From Nereocystis luetkeana (taxonomy: Eukaryota; Sar; Phaeophyceae; Laminariales; Laminariaceae), in assembly GCA_031213475.1 (NCBI GenBank), contig JARUPZ010000025.1:9069544-9133543 (forward strand): a DNA stretch of 64,000 nt, written 5' to 3'. Shown in pieces: positions 55,084-63,280 of the stretch. The translations under genes were made by a program, and so were the position numbers. The notes beneath the pieces are model-generated. The model saw only the letters and a program-made list of their open reading frames with translations, had not been told where the DNA came from and did no database searches. Within the stretch, counting starts at the first letter, position 1; each line of letters begins with the position of its first letter.

Positions 55084-55202
55084 TTACGGGGGACCATAAT
55101 AAATGCCTGGTAGGATCAAATATTGTAGGTAAAATTATCCAAATATATACCTGGTAGGTTTTTGTGTGTACCGTAGGTCCTATTTAGTATGGTCCCCCGT
55201 AA
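55084..55202. mobile_element. M1 MITE copy 20 with two CCWGG scars
   Basis: AAATGCCTGGTAGGATC (55104-55112, first TA decayed to TG; canonical AAATAGGACC) and ATATACCTGGTAGGTTTTT (55148-55156), the latter at the same internal TA as in copy 13. TA flanks intact. Confidence 0.92.
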
Positions 55203-55513
55203 TACTTCTACTACTATTAACAATCAATGAACGCTTTTACAGCAGTACCGTGCTGTTGTGCAGTAGTAGTAGTAGCCCGAAACTGATCACCAGGTATAAT
55301 AATCCAAACTGTTTCGTCCCCGGCCGCACAAAAAAAATAACGAGAGTGCCGTCCTGAAAGGGTCAAACATTCAAGATGAGCTGATGAGCTGATGAGCTGA
55401 TGAATGAAGAGTTTGATGGGTCTATCGATTTTGGTTCTTAAAACGGTGGGAGAATTGGAGTCTACTTTGATTGGTACGATAGATACTGTGGTGGAAGAAT
55501 TCTCACCTCGCTC

Positions 55514-55760
55514 GGACAGATCATCGACTCCGACTATTAATACACTTCTATTACCTGGTATTCGTCATGCTCTAGATATTTCCCGGTAAGATATTCTTCA
55601 GGCAAGATATTTTTCCGGTAAGATATATTCCGGGAAGAGATATTCCTGATCTGTATGATCTGTATGATCTGTACGATCTGTACGATCTGTATGATCTAGC
55701 TCATGCTGCCGGGTGGGAGCTGGATTTCCTGCGCGATCTACAGTAGGGCATGCTCCCTGG
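55514..55760 (+). repeat. H1 element with GTATGATCT minisatellite
   Basis: CTCGGACAGATCATCGACTC, repeated GGTAAGATATATTCC units (55583-55645), then about eight units of GATCTGTATGATCTG, then AGCTCATGCTGCCGGGTGGG. Confidence 0.72.
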
Positions 55761-55794
55761 GCTGGACCTGTCCTACCACGGGGGTTACCCGATA

Positions 55795-55988
55795 GGAGAG
55801 ATGTACTCGATCTCATGCATGGCCGTAGTCGTATGACCATAGACCCTCGCATCCCTACGAATGCCGAGACGGAGCATGTTGGGTTTGCACCTACCAGGCA
55901 GGCATTGCTTGCACCAAGCGCGAAGCGCCGTGAGGTGTGTGCCGAGTCGCACATGAAGGGTGAGCTGCATCCTACTAAGAACCGCTTA
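55795..55988 (+). repeat. G1 dispersed repeat
   Basis: From ATGTACTCGATCTCATGCAT to CATCCTACTAAGAACCGCTT, inserted directly beside an ATT tract of the next S1. Confidence 0.8.
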
Positions 55989-56165
55989 TTATTATTATCA
56001 TTTAATCATTATTATTATTATTATTATTATTTAATCATTATTATTATTAGTAGTATTTTGCCTTCCGACAGTGTGCACCATGAGCTCTCACGTTGATCAA
56101 TCAAAACATCCCTGAAAAAAGAAATCTCCGTATACGAAGGAAACCTATACACCACAAGTCTATCT
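55983..56165 (-). mobile_element. S1 retroposon copy with long ATT tail
   Basis: About 70 bp of (ATT)n/(TAA)n, then CCTTCCGACAGTGTGCACCA, TTGATCAATCAAAACATCCC and AGTCTATCTAC. Confidence 0.72.
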
Positions 56166-56514
56166 ACAGCAATACCTTGTTATTGGTGGGGTACAGTCAG
56201 TATATTGTTTGTTGATTTTTCGTTGAGAACGGTGGAAGAATTTAGACGGCACGATTGTGGGAAGGAGGAGAGCAGCCGGAAGAAGACTGCCAAATAATGA
56301 ACGCCAGAAGAGTATATATCTGTTGTTGCTGCTGTGATCTGCTATACGCAGTAGTGATAACATATCCACTGCTTGATAAAGCGGTTGGTACAGCGGCACT
56401 GTGCTGCTTGCCGTGAAGTTCATCAGCTATTATTGATGTATATGGGCTCTGAGACACTATATATAAGAACAGCAAACAAACAGGTGATAATTTAACACAC
56501 ACCCTTACGGGGGA

Positions 56515-56613
56515 CCATACATAGTAAATAGGACCACATATTGTTGGTAAAAATGGGAAAATATATAGGTTTTTGTGTGTACCGTAGGTCCCGTTTACTA
56601 CGCCCCCCCGCAG
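56515..56613. mobile_element. M1 MITE copy 21
   Basis: The left repeat reads GACCATACATAGTAAATAGG where canonical copies read GACCATAGTAAATAGG: CA plus a duplicated TA, another small TA-flanked insertion. Confidence 0.88.
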
Positions 56614-56910
56614 TAGGATAAATTTCAAAGCACAAGTTGTCGACAACGGGGATAGAGAAAACTCCAGGTCTTCCCAAGTAGGACGACATTCTCATTTTGT
56701 AACAACCCCCTGGTTTTGGAGACAATCGGCGCTGAGATTCTTCCCAGGGGGTGTGTTATATTATCACCCTAGTGTGATAGTAGCCCCCCCGCACTACGAC
56801 GGTCATTGATACCGTAAGGCAAATATAAAGATAGGAGAGCAGACCAAATCGACCTGTCTGTCCCGTTTTTTTTTTATAGTGAGTGTGGAGTCCAAGCGAT
56901 TTCTCCCACT

Positions 56911-57018
56911 TTAACCCTTTTAAGGCGAACTACAGTAGTAGCCCCATTTTGGGGGCAAACCACTCAAATAAATGAGAAGCAGGTAGAGTTCCCAAAACGG
57001 GGCTGCAGACCTGAAAAA
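56911..57018. mobile_element. M3 MITE
   Basis: TTAACCCTTTTAAGGCGAAC, GCCCCATTTTGGGGGCAAAC, CCAAAACGGGGCTGCAGACC. The left arm contains ACTACAGTAGTA in place of the canonical CTGCAG arm. Confidence 0.7.
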
Positions 57019-57038
57019 GACTAAGGCCGGTTTCGGTC

Positions 57039-57130
57039 TTAACCCTTTTAGAACCGCAGTCCGTTTTGGGGACAAACCACTCTAATTTCAAGTAGTTTGT
57101 CCCCAAAACGGGACTGCGGTTCTAAAGGGG
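57039..57130. mobile_element. M3 MITE
   Basis: Near-perfect hairpin TTAACCCTTTTAGAACCGCA ... AACGGGACTGCGGTTCTAAA, only ~20 bp from the preceding copy. Confidence 0.88.
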
Positions 57131-57423
57131 AGTTGAGGCACATGTCGCCTTCGATTAAATCGGGGATAAAAAAGGTGGAAACAAGAGTAAGGCAGGTTCG
57201 ATTGCCTCGTCCCATCCCAGGCATACTGCGGGGTACCATCTATCTGCTGCATTCGATGCACCACACCCTGGCAGGGCCGACACCCCCCCACTTGATGTTG
57301 GCATCATAGCTCAAAAGCGGGAGAAATATTCCCGTTTGGATATATATCTTCCCGTTTATATATATATATATATTCCCGTTTGGATCACAATTTGAACGGG
57401 TATTATACACCGTACTATAAGAT

Positions 57424-57718
57424 AAAGAGCGTTGGGTTGGCACAGGGGGATGGGTGCGGTCGTTTTCCTCGGCGCTCATTTCCTCCTACGTAACAACGCC
57501 TACGTAACAACGGCAATATCAAGGGCGCTGAAAAAAAAATCGAACATTACAGTTTCGCAAAGAGCTCTCGACCAGATCAGATTTCGGAAAACACCTTTGT
57601 TCGGTTGTTGTTCGGTAGTATTGGCGGCAAGCTTGTCCTCCATCCCCGCCCGCTCTGGAAATATTGTTCGCTGAAAAACAAATCGCAGCACCTCTTTTCT
57701 CTATCTCAACGCTCTTTA
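57424..57718. mobile_element. M7 MITE copy A
   Basis: Inverted ends AAAGAGCGTTGGGTTGGCAC and (inverse) ATCTCAACGCTCTTT. The interior shares GACCAGATCAGATTTCGGAA- and GTTCGGTTGTTGTTCGGTA-type blocks with copy B at 58.9 kb. About 295 bp. Confidence 0.7.
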
Positions 57719-57845
57719 CTACAACCCCCGCTTGAGGTTGGCATCATGACTCTAACGGGGGTACTTTTCCTCCTTCGGGCGAAAAAGTGGTGTACACACA
57801 TGATCAGGGGGGAGAGGGCGGGAGGGTACTCATATTGTTTCTCAT

Positions 57846-57874
57846 GTCATGCATGGCCGTGGGGGGGGGGCGGG

Positions 57875-57907
<33 letters not shown>

Positions 57908-57908
57908 A
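57846..57908 (+). repeat. Long poly-G tract
   Basis: About 50 G with a few C and A after GCATGGCCGTG, so the tract sits at a G1-like motif. Strong G4 potential and a likely assembly or sequencing weak point. Confidence 0.85.
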
Positions 57909-58074
57909 CAAAAACGCAAACAGAACGAAACAAACACGTCAAGAGGAGGATGTCAGGGTCGAAGTCTAAAAATGCCCGAACAAACCGGACGGGACAAACA
58001 ACCCGTCCTAACGTAGGTACAGTACGAGTATCAACAGCAGAGTAATTTTGTTGCGCTTCTATGGCATGGTGCCC

Positions 58075-58168
58075 TTAACCCCTTTAGGACCGCAGTCCCG
58101 TTTTGGGGACAAACTACTTGAAATTTGAGTGGTTTGTCCCCAAAACGGGACTGCGGTTCTAAAGGGGC
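58075..58168. mobile_element. M3 MITE, near-consensus copy
   Basis: TTAACCCCTTTAGGACCGCA, GTCCCGTTTTGGGGACAAAC, TACTTGAAATTTGAGTGGTT, TGTCCCCAAAACGGGACTGC. Nearly perfect inverted repeat with only ~15 bp of loop; the youngest M3 in the window. ~95 bp. Confidence 0.92.
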
Positions 58169-58236
58169 TAATTTAACCATCCCAAGAAAACGTCTAGGGA
58201 TACGGTACAGCGCGGTTCATCAGCAGCGCGGTGACG

Positions 58237-58481
58237 CGTTCTACGATAGAGGTAGCACATTTCTTCTGAGATGTTTCTGAATGACGGGGGGCTTCTTAAC
58301 TCAAAGTCGTTGGAATGCCAATCTTGTTTCGAAAAATGATGGTTTTGCATGTTTGGGTCATGGGATTATTGATCGGGGTGCAAGTTGATTTTTTGCTGAA
58401 TTCAGTTTTCGGGTGAGATATGGAGCTCCTGAGGTGAAGAGCCTCAGAAAATTTAGGGCGAACCTCTATTATCGTAGAACG
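58237..58481. mobile_element. M2 MITE copy 2
   Basis: Ends CGTTCTACGATAGAGGT and, at the right, ACCTCTATTATCGTAGAACG. The right repeat has the same 3-bp TA-flanked extra (read on the other strand as CGATAATAGAGG) that copy 1 has in its left repeat. Confidence 0.85.
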
Positions 58482-58829
58482 TCTCCGGTGCCTCAACAGA
58501 GCATTTACTGTGCAGTGCGTCTTCTCTACGGTGCGATGCATTTACGGTTTGGTGCCTTTTGATGAGGGGCATCAACTTTTATGGGCAGCGTATTGTCGTT
58601 CAATGCCTGCTCTTCACGTCTGCGGAAGAGGATGGGGAGAGGAGGACTCGGCCCTTGCGGCTGGAGGGTGGAGAGGGTGGGGTCACAGGAGGAAAAAAAA
58701 ACAGGGAGGCACATCTAGTTTTCGTAGTTTTTGGGCTAGAAGCATCGTTTCACCCTCTCTTCCTTTTCGCGGCTTGGATTATCTGTTATTTTGTCATGCG
58801 TGTGGTTGTTATTAATAGCACTCACGCCT

Positions 58830-58862
58830 CACGCTACACACACATTGTCAGATGGCAAATCA
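58830..58862 (+). mobile_element. S1 retroposon, minimal 3' fragment
   Basis: ACACACATTGTCAGATGGCA with the following AAT bases only. Confidence 0.4.
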
Positions 58863-58900
58863 ATGAATACCGCCTTATAGAGTGCCTCATAGAGCGCCTT

Positions 58901-59170
58901 AAAGAGCGTTGAGTTGGCACAGGGGTAGGTGCGACCGTTTCTCAGCGCCCGATTTTTTTCCAGACTAACAAGGGGAAGGGAGATGAAGGTTGTTGGCGAT
59001 ACCGAACAACAACCAACCATGACGTTTTCGGAGACAACATCTGATCCAGAGCCCTGCCAAAAATGTAACTTTCGACGTTTTTTAGCACCCTTATGTACCG
59101 CTTTGTCGAGAAAACGAACGCCGAGCAACGACAATCGTACCCCCGCCCCTGTATGAAGTCAACGCTCTTC
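58901..59170. mobile_element. M7 MITE copy B
   Basis: AAAGAGCGTTGAGTTGGCAC at the left and CAACGCTCTTC at the right; the interior is homologous to copy A read in the other orientation. It is preceded by a short tandem GCCTCATAGAGCGCCTTAAA. Confidence 0.7.
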
Positions 59171-59445
59171 AATCTTTACCGTGGTGACGCATTGACCCCG
59201 TGTGTCCGTGCGACGTATTTCAGCCGGAGAGATTGACACGTCCACTCACCCGCACTAATCGCGGGGTACGCGAGGAAGCGCTCACCCACCCACCCACCTT
59301 CAGGCGCGTGATTTTGCCCCGCAAGGGTAGCGACTAAACCTTCTTCGTATGCGTGTAGCACCTCACTCTAGGAGCTCCAAAACCTCTCACCCAAGGCGAC
59401 TCAATTCTGAGAAAATGTGAAGGCTCAATACGTCCGATGAGTCAC

Positions 59446-59678
59446 CCCACGGTAGGGATTGCACTTTTGGGGCCGAATGATTCTGACCAACTGAGTTCCT
59501 TAAGTGAGAAACTACCAGAAGTTAGGATGAAAATACACTCGTATATTCGTTTTAGGACTAACACATACAAGTGCCGGTCGGGTGGCACGAACGAATTTCT
59601 TCCAAGTATTGTATCCGGTGAGATATTGAGCTCCTACTGTGAGGGGCTCAGGAACTTCTGGTGCACCCCTACCGTGGG
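59446..59678. mobile_element. M8 MITE
   Basis: Terminal inverted repeats CCCACGGTAGGGATTGCAC and GTGCACCCCTACCGTGGG. The subterminal GAGCTCCTACTGTGAGGGGC resembles the internal hairpin of M2, so M2 and M8 are probably related. Single copy; about 233 bp. Confidence 0.75.
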
Positions 59679-59755
59679 ATAGCTCCAATGAACAGTTCCA
59701 TGGCCTAGGTGCTAGCGAAAACTATTGCGCAACAAAAAGGCTTGCACCTTAGACC

Positions 59756-59998
59756 CGTTCTACGATAGAGGTAGCACGTTTCCGCTATTTTGTTTCTGAA
59801 AGACGGGGTTCGTTCCTAGACCCCAAATCGTCGGAATGTCAATATTAACTTCGAAAAAAAACGTTTTGTAGACTCGGGCCATGGGACTATTCACCGCGAT
59901 GCAATTTAATTTTTGCTGGAGTCAGTTTTCGGGTGAGGTATGGAGCTCCTCAAGTGAGGAGCCTCAGAAAAAATAGGGCGAACCTCTATCGTAGAACT
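59756..59998. mobile_element. M2 MITE copy 3
   Basis: Both inverted repeats intact and without the TA-flanked extra found in copies 1 and 2. A decayed right-end fragment (CACCTATATCGTAGCACGC) follows at 60090-60112. Confidence 0.87.
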
Positions 59999-60505
59999 CC
60001 TCCTTATATAAGGCAAACGCCTTATCGGGTAGATTTTCAGTTGAGAAGCTCCGTCACGGTCAGAAAAATTGCCTTGCAAGACAAAAAGTGCCACCTATAT
60101 CGTAGCACGCGCCTTCACGTTTATGCCCCTGAACTCAGCAGGGGTCCGAGGCCAGCATCGTTGCGCACCCGGCTAGGTAGGTAGACTCGCCGAAGCACAC
60201 GCAGGTAGCAAAAGACAGAGTAGGTATCGCGCTCCCAGTAGGTATCCATGTCGCATGCATGCCTACATATCGGTCGTAAACCCGCCAAGAGAACATATTT
60301 TGAACAGCCGATATTCGTAATCGAGAGTTGCGTTTTCGATGATCATAAGAATCGCAATACGTCATGGTTATTGCGATTTTAATATGTGTACCTCTTTCAT
60401 CACTGGTCAAAATCTAGCCTAGAATACACTGGTATGCTGTACATTGGTGATAGGTATCAATTTCACTGCGAAAAATCAAAATCAACCTTGTAAGATTGTA
60501 AGACA

Positions 60506-60673
60506 TCAGGTGCCTACATCCTCGGAGTAAACCACACTCTAATGACGGTCACAGACAGCCCCGACTAAGGTGGAAGAAACGAACCGGGTTCGAACCGGTA
60601 CACGAAAATCTGAGAAATAAGTGTGGACAGGGGTTTCCTCTCGCTCTCCGGGGCAGAAAAAAAAAAAAAAAAA
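60506..60673 (+). mobile_element. S2 retroposon (SINE-like) with 9-bp target duplications
   Basis: About 150-bp body (GCCTACATCCTCGG ... GGGTTCGAACCGGTACACGA ... TCGCTCTCCGGGGCAG) followed by a pure A tail of about 18. TGTAAGACA occurs on both sides (60497-60505 and 60674-60682). The target duplication plus A tail shows insertion by target-primed reverse transcription. The element has no frame, so it depended on a LINE. A GGTTCGAACC block could be a pol III B box. Confidence 0.85.
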
Positions 60674-60822
60674 TGTAAGACAGGCCCACTCGTAAGACAG
60701 AGGAACTATACACGAAAGGCGGCATTTAGGGGTATAAGGCGCCTTCCCCATATGAATGCCGATTTTATTGAATCTTCGATATTTCGAGACTGCCAATGCT
60801 GATTTCAATTTTTACTAGAGTA

Positions 60823-60905
60823 ATGCTTGCCATCCGACAGTGTGCAGCATGAGCTTCAACATTGATCACCCAGAACATTCCTGAAAGAATAAATCTCCGG
60901 GAACA
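60823..60905 (-). mobile_element. S1 retroposon copy
   Basis: CTTGCCATCCGACAGTGTGC, GCTTCAACATTGATCACCCA, CCTGAAAGAATAAATCTCCG; no long tail. Confidence 0.65.
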
Positions 60906-60949
60906 AATCGGTGTGATCGGCAGCTGTCAGAATCGAGTATTCAGTGTAA

Positions 60950-61195
60950 GTTTTGACCGTGAGGAAACTAAACATTTCGCTCATCGTTCTCACCGGAAAT
61001 GTCAATTCTCAAGTTAGTTGGAGTATCGGATGTTCAAGGATAGCCCAGATGCCACACACAGTATCAATAGCTGGCACCACGAGTGAAGTGGCAACGTCTA
61101 TCAAAATTGTAAATAAAACGAGAACATCTGCTCGTGGACTCGAGTCGAGTCTGTGGGATAATTTCACGGGCTATACACCATTATACCGGTTTTAG
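60950..61195 (+). CDS. Possible exon, unidentified
   Basis: Frame of about 81 codons ending TAG: VRKLNISLIVLTGNVNSQVS, WSIGCSRIAQMPHTVSIAGT, TSEVATSIKIVNKTRTSARG, then SSLWDNFTGYTPLYRF. Rich in Ile/Val/Ser/Thr, with no repeat match and a natural composition. The first in-frame ATG is internal, so an upstream exon would be needed; no clear acceptor is seen. It stops 20 bp before the polypurine tract. Confidence 0.28.
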   Translation, partial: VLTVRKLNISLIVLTGNVNSQVSWSIGCSRIAQMPHTVSIAGTTSEVATSIKIVNKTRTSARGLESSLWDNFTGYTPLYRF

Positions 61196-61206
61196 TGCAA
61201 TTTGGC

Positions 61207-61642
61207 CGAGGAAGAGGAGCGGGAGGGGAGGGGGGGGGGGGGGGGGGGGGGAGAGGACGAGGAAGGAGCTGGGAGGAGGGGGGGTAGGAGGAAGAGGAGG
61301 AGGAGGAGGAGGAGGAAGAGGAGGAGGAGGAGGAGGAGGAGGAGGAGGAGGAGGAGGGGGAGGAGGGGGAGGAGTAGGAGGAGGGGGAGGAGGGGGAGGA
61401 GGAGGAGGAGGAGGAGGAGGAGGAGGAGGAGGAGGAGGAGGAGGAGGAGGAGGAGGAGGAGGAGGAGGAAGAGGAGGAGGAGGAGGAGGAGGAGGAGGAG
61501 GAGGAGGAGGAGGAGGAGGAGGAGGAGGAAGAGGAGGAAGAGGAGGAGGAAGAGGAGGAAGAGGAGGAGGAGAAGGAGGAGGAGGAGGAGGAGAAGAACG
61601 AGGAGGAGGAAGAGGAAGAGGAGGAGGACGAGGACGAGGAAG
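61207..61642 (+). repeat. Polypurine (GAG/GGA) tract, ~420 bp
   Basis: Essentially only G and A on the + strand, mostly (GGA)n with GAAGAG and GGGGGA interruptions; starts with a ~25-G run. It produces artefactual polyglycine, polyarginine, polyserine and polyleucine frames of 160-190 codons. Triplex (H-DNA) potential is high. Confidence 0.95.
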
Positions 61643-61701
61643 ATGTATGCACCATCTATACGACTATTAATAGTTCGAGCGCGCAGCGGTACGATAAAAA
61701 C

Positions 61702-61959
61702 ATGATGCGCCCGTCTCGTACGGCTCCTTACAATTCTAAATTTGACACCACAATGATACACATATATTCATGTATCCCCCCCCAAGTAAGCAGTGACTCA
61801 TTGTGTAATCTATGGTGTATGCCGGACGACCGAGTTCAACTCATCACTGCAGTGCACGATGTTCTCTACTGCGAGTATCCGTTATACCAGCAAGATCCAT
61901 ATCCACATGATGGGAAACACGGGGATATACCCAGGATGTCCGCTGACTACCACAAATAA
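61702..61959 (+). CDS. Unidentified small ORF or exon
   Basis: ATG-initiated 85-codon frame: MMRPSRTAPYNSKFDTTMIH, then CNLWCMPDDRVQLITAVHDV, LYCEYPLYQQDPYPHDGKHG, DIPRMSADYHK and TAA. Balanced composition, Cys/Tyr/Asp-containing, no repeat match. A good donor (CCCCAA|GTAAGC at 61787) inside it would make the first 28 codons an exon instead. No domain recognised. Confidence 0.3.
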   Translation: MMRPSRTAPYNSKFDTTMIHIYSCIPPQVSSDSLCNLWCMPDDRVQLITAVHDVLYCEYPLYQQDPYPHDGKHGDIPRMSADYHK

Positions 61960-62020
61960 CCCCTTTCTGTATGAGCGTACACAGTCAGGCTTGTGAGTTA
62001 AATTGTTTTGAGAATTTACA

Positions 62021-62220
62021 GCGAAGCTTTTGTGCTCAGCGAGGAACGCCGCTCTAACTCCTATATACCAGCCTTTAAGAGCCTACGCTCAACGCTGATA
62101 TCACAAGAAGCCACGAGCATTAGCCGAAATAGGAGATTCTTAAGTCCTGTCGCGTACCGTACGGGACACCGCACACTCTACTCCTCGACATATGTCCACC
62201 ACAGCCAGGGTCCACACTGA
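62021..62220 (+). CDS. Possible exon following a strong acceptor
   Basis: The acceptor TTGTTTTGAGAATTTACAG (AG ends at about 62020) precedes an open frame EAFVLSEERRSNSYIPAFKS, LRSTLISQEATSISRNRRFL, SPVAYRTGHRTLYSSTYVHH to a stop at 62220. Ser/Arg-rich. A second frame takes over at 62192-62428, so another small intron or a frame change would be needed if this is one gene. Confidence 0.28.
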
Positions 62221-62428
62221 ATCGCCTCCGCAGAGATTTACCAACCCAAAGGCTCATAGCCTGTTAAAAATTCCACCAAGAGAGCAGGTGCGCCACGCAC
62301 CAAGACGAACAGGCAAAACTTCTTCCAGTAGTAAGAATACAAAAAAGAACGTTTTGCCTCATGATGGCTACACAAATTCGTTGGAAATGCTGAAAAAACA
62401 AGTGCCTGGCATACGAAGCCGCAGATGA
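62192..62428 (+). CDS. Unidentified basic, Ser/Lys-rich ORF or terminal exon
   Basis: ATG-headed 78-codon frame MSTTARVHTESPPQRFTNPK, AHSLLKIPPREQVRHAPRRT, GKTSSSSKNTKKNVLPHDGY, TNSLEMLKKQVPGIRSRR, TGA. A CAG acceptor (CATATGTCCACCACAG) lies 13 bp inside, so it may be a terminal exon. No match to the repeats around it. Function unknown. Confidence 0.32.
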   Translation: MSTTARVHTESPPQRFTNPKAHSLLKIPPREQVRHAPRRTGKTSSSSKNTKKNVLPHDGYTNSLEMLKKQVPGIRSRR

Positions 62429-62789
62429 TACCATGCGTATCTGATCTTTGCCCGAGATGTGGTGGCTACGCAGTGATAGTGAATATTTACGGATGTTGGG
62501 TGTTTGGTGCCTAAATCCGATCCTCCAAAGCCGGACCCTAACCCGAACCCCAACCCTATACGTATCAGTTATCATTGCTTGGTTGCTGTGCTTGGTAAGA
62601 CTCTAGGTTGATTCCACCGGCTTGGATGTTGTGGTTGGGCTCTAAGTTGATACGGCTGGCTCGGGATGCCGTGGCTTGGAAATACTATAGGTTGGTTGAG
62701 CCGGTTTTAATATACTGGTATCCCTTAGCCAACCAGAGTGCGTAAACAGCTACCCTAGCAAGATCCACTGCACTGTCAATATGTAACTA

Positions 62790-63118
62790 CTACTGGCTCG
62801 CCCCGTGCTCGAGGCTCATAACCTGTTGAAGTGTGCGCGTATGCCCTGCCATGCTGCAGATATAATAAGCTAGCTGTATCATGTTCGCCCAGTACACGAG
62901 GCTGGTACCTTGTTAAAACACACCAGGTACACTTATGCCCTGCCATACGCAGTGGATAGGCAATAGATGGGTTCGCCTAAAACACGAGGCAAATAACCCG
63001 TTACAGGTGAGCACACCCCGTGATATGCGCAACAGATGCGAAAAGGGATTCGGTGTTCGCCCAGCACGCGAAGCTCATAACCTGTTACAATGCCACAGTC
63101 GGCCGAAACCCCTCGCCT
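62790..63118 (+). repeat. Degenerate ~100-bp satellite, part 1
   Basis: At least three monomers with GTTCGCCCAGYACRCGAGGC-like sequence, CTCATAACCTGTTACA, then TGCCCTGCCATACGCAG. Interrupted at 63118 by an M5 MITE and a G1 copy. Confidence 0.65.
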
Positions 63119-63270
63119 GCACAATGTGAGGGTAAAAAAAAGCCTTGTGGAGACATAGAACAACGTAGCAAAACCCACGAGGTGTCGACAACTTCTCGAT
63201 TCGGTACGGGTTATGGGTGTGCTATGTTGTTGACAGTCTCCACAAGGACCTTTTGTCACCACTATTGGGC
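63118..63270. mobile_element. M5 MITE inserted in the satellite
   Basis: TGCACAATGTGAGGGTAAAA and AGCCTTGTGGAGACATAGAA at the left; GTTGACAGTCTCCACAAGGA and CCTTTTGTCACCACTA at the right. Confidence 0.72.
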
Positions 63271-63280
63271 AGGGGGGGGG

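Noticed and set aside
2015-55156. TACCWGGTA as a transcription-factor site or a CCWGG methylation motif under selection.
   Set aside because: Filled and empty paralogous sites differ by exactly the motif plus TA, and many copies lie inside dead repeats; insertion explains this better than selection for a binding site.
61134-61761. Open frames of 160-190 codons across the GGA tract (polyglycine, polyarginine, polyserine, polyleucine).
   Set aside because: All are translations of one polypurine simple repeat; open only because the repeat lacks stop codons.
62526-62562. CCCTAACCCGAACCCCAACCCTA, like degenerate telomere sequence.
   Set aside because: Only about three imperfect units; could be chance and does not show an interstitial telomere.
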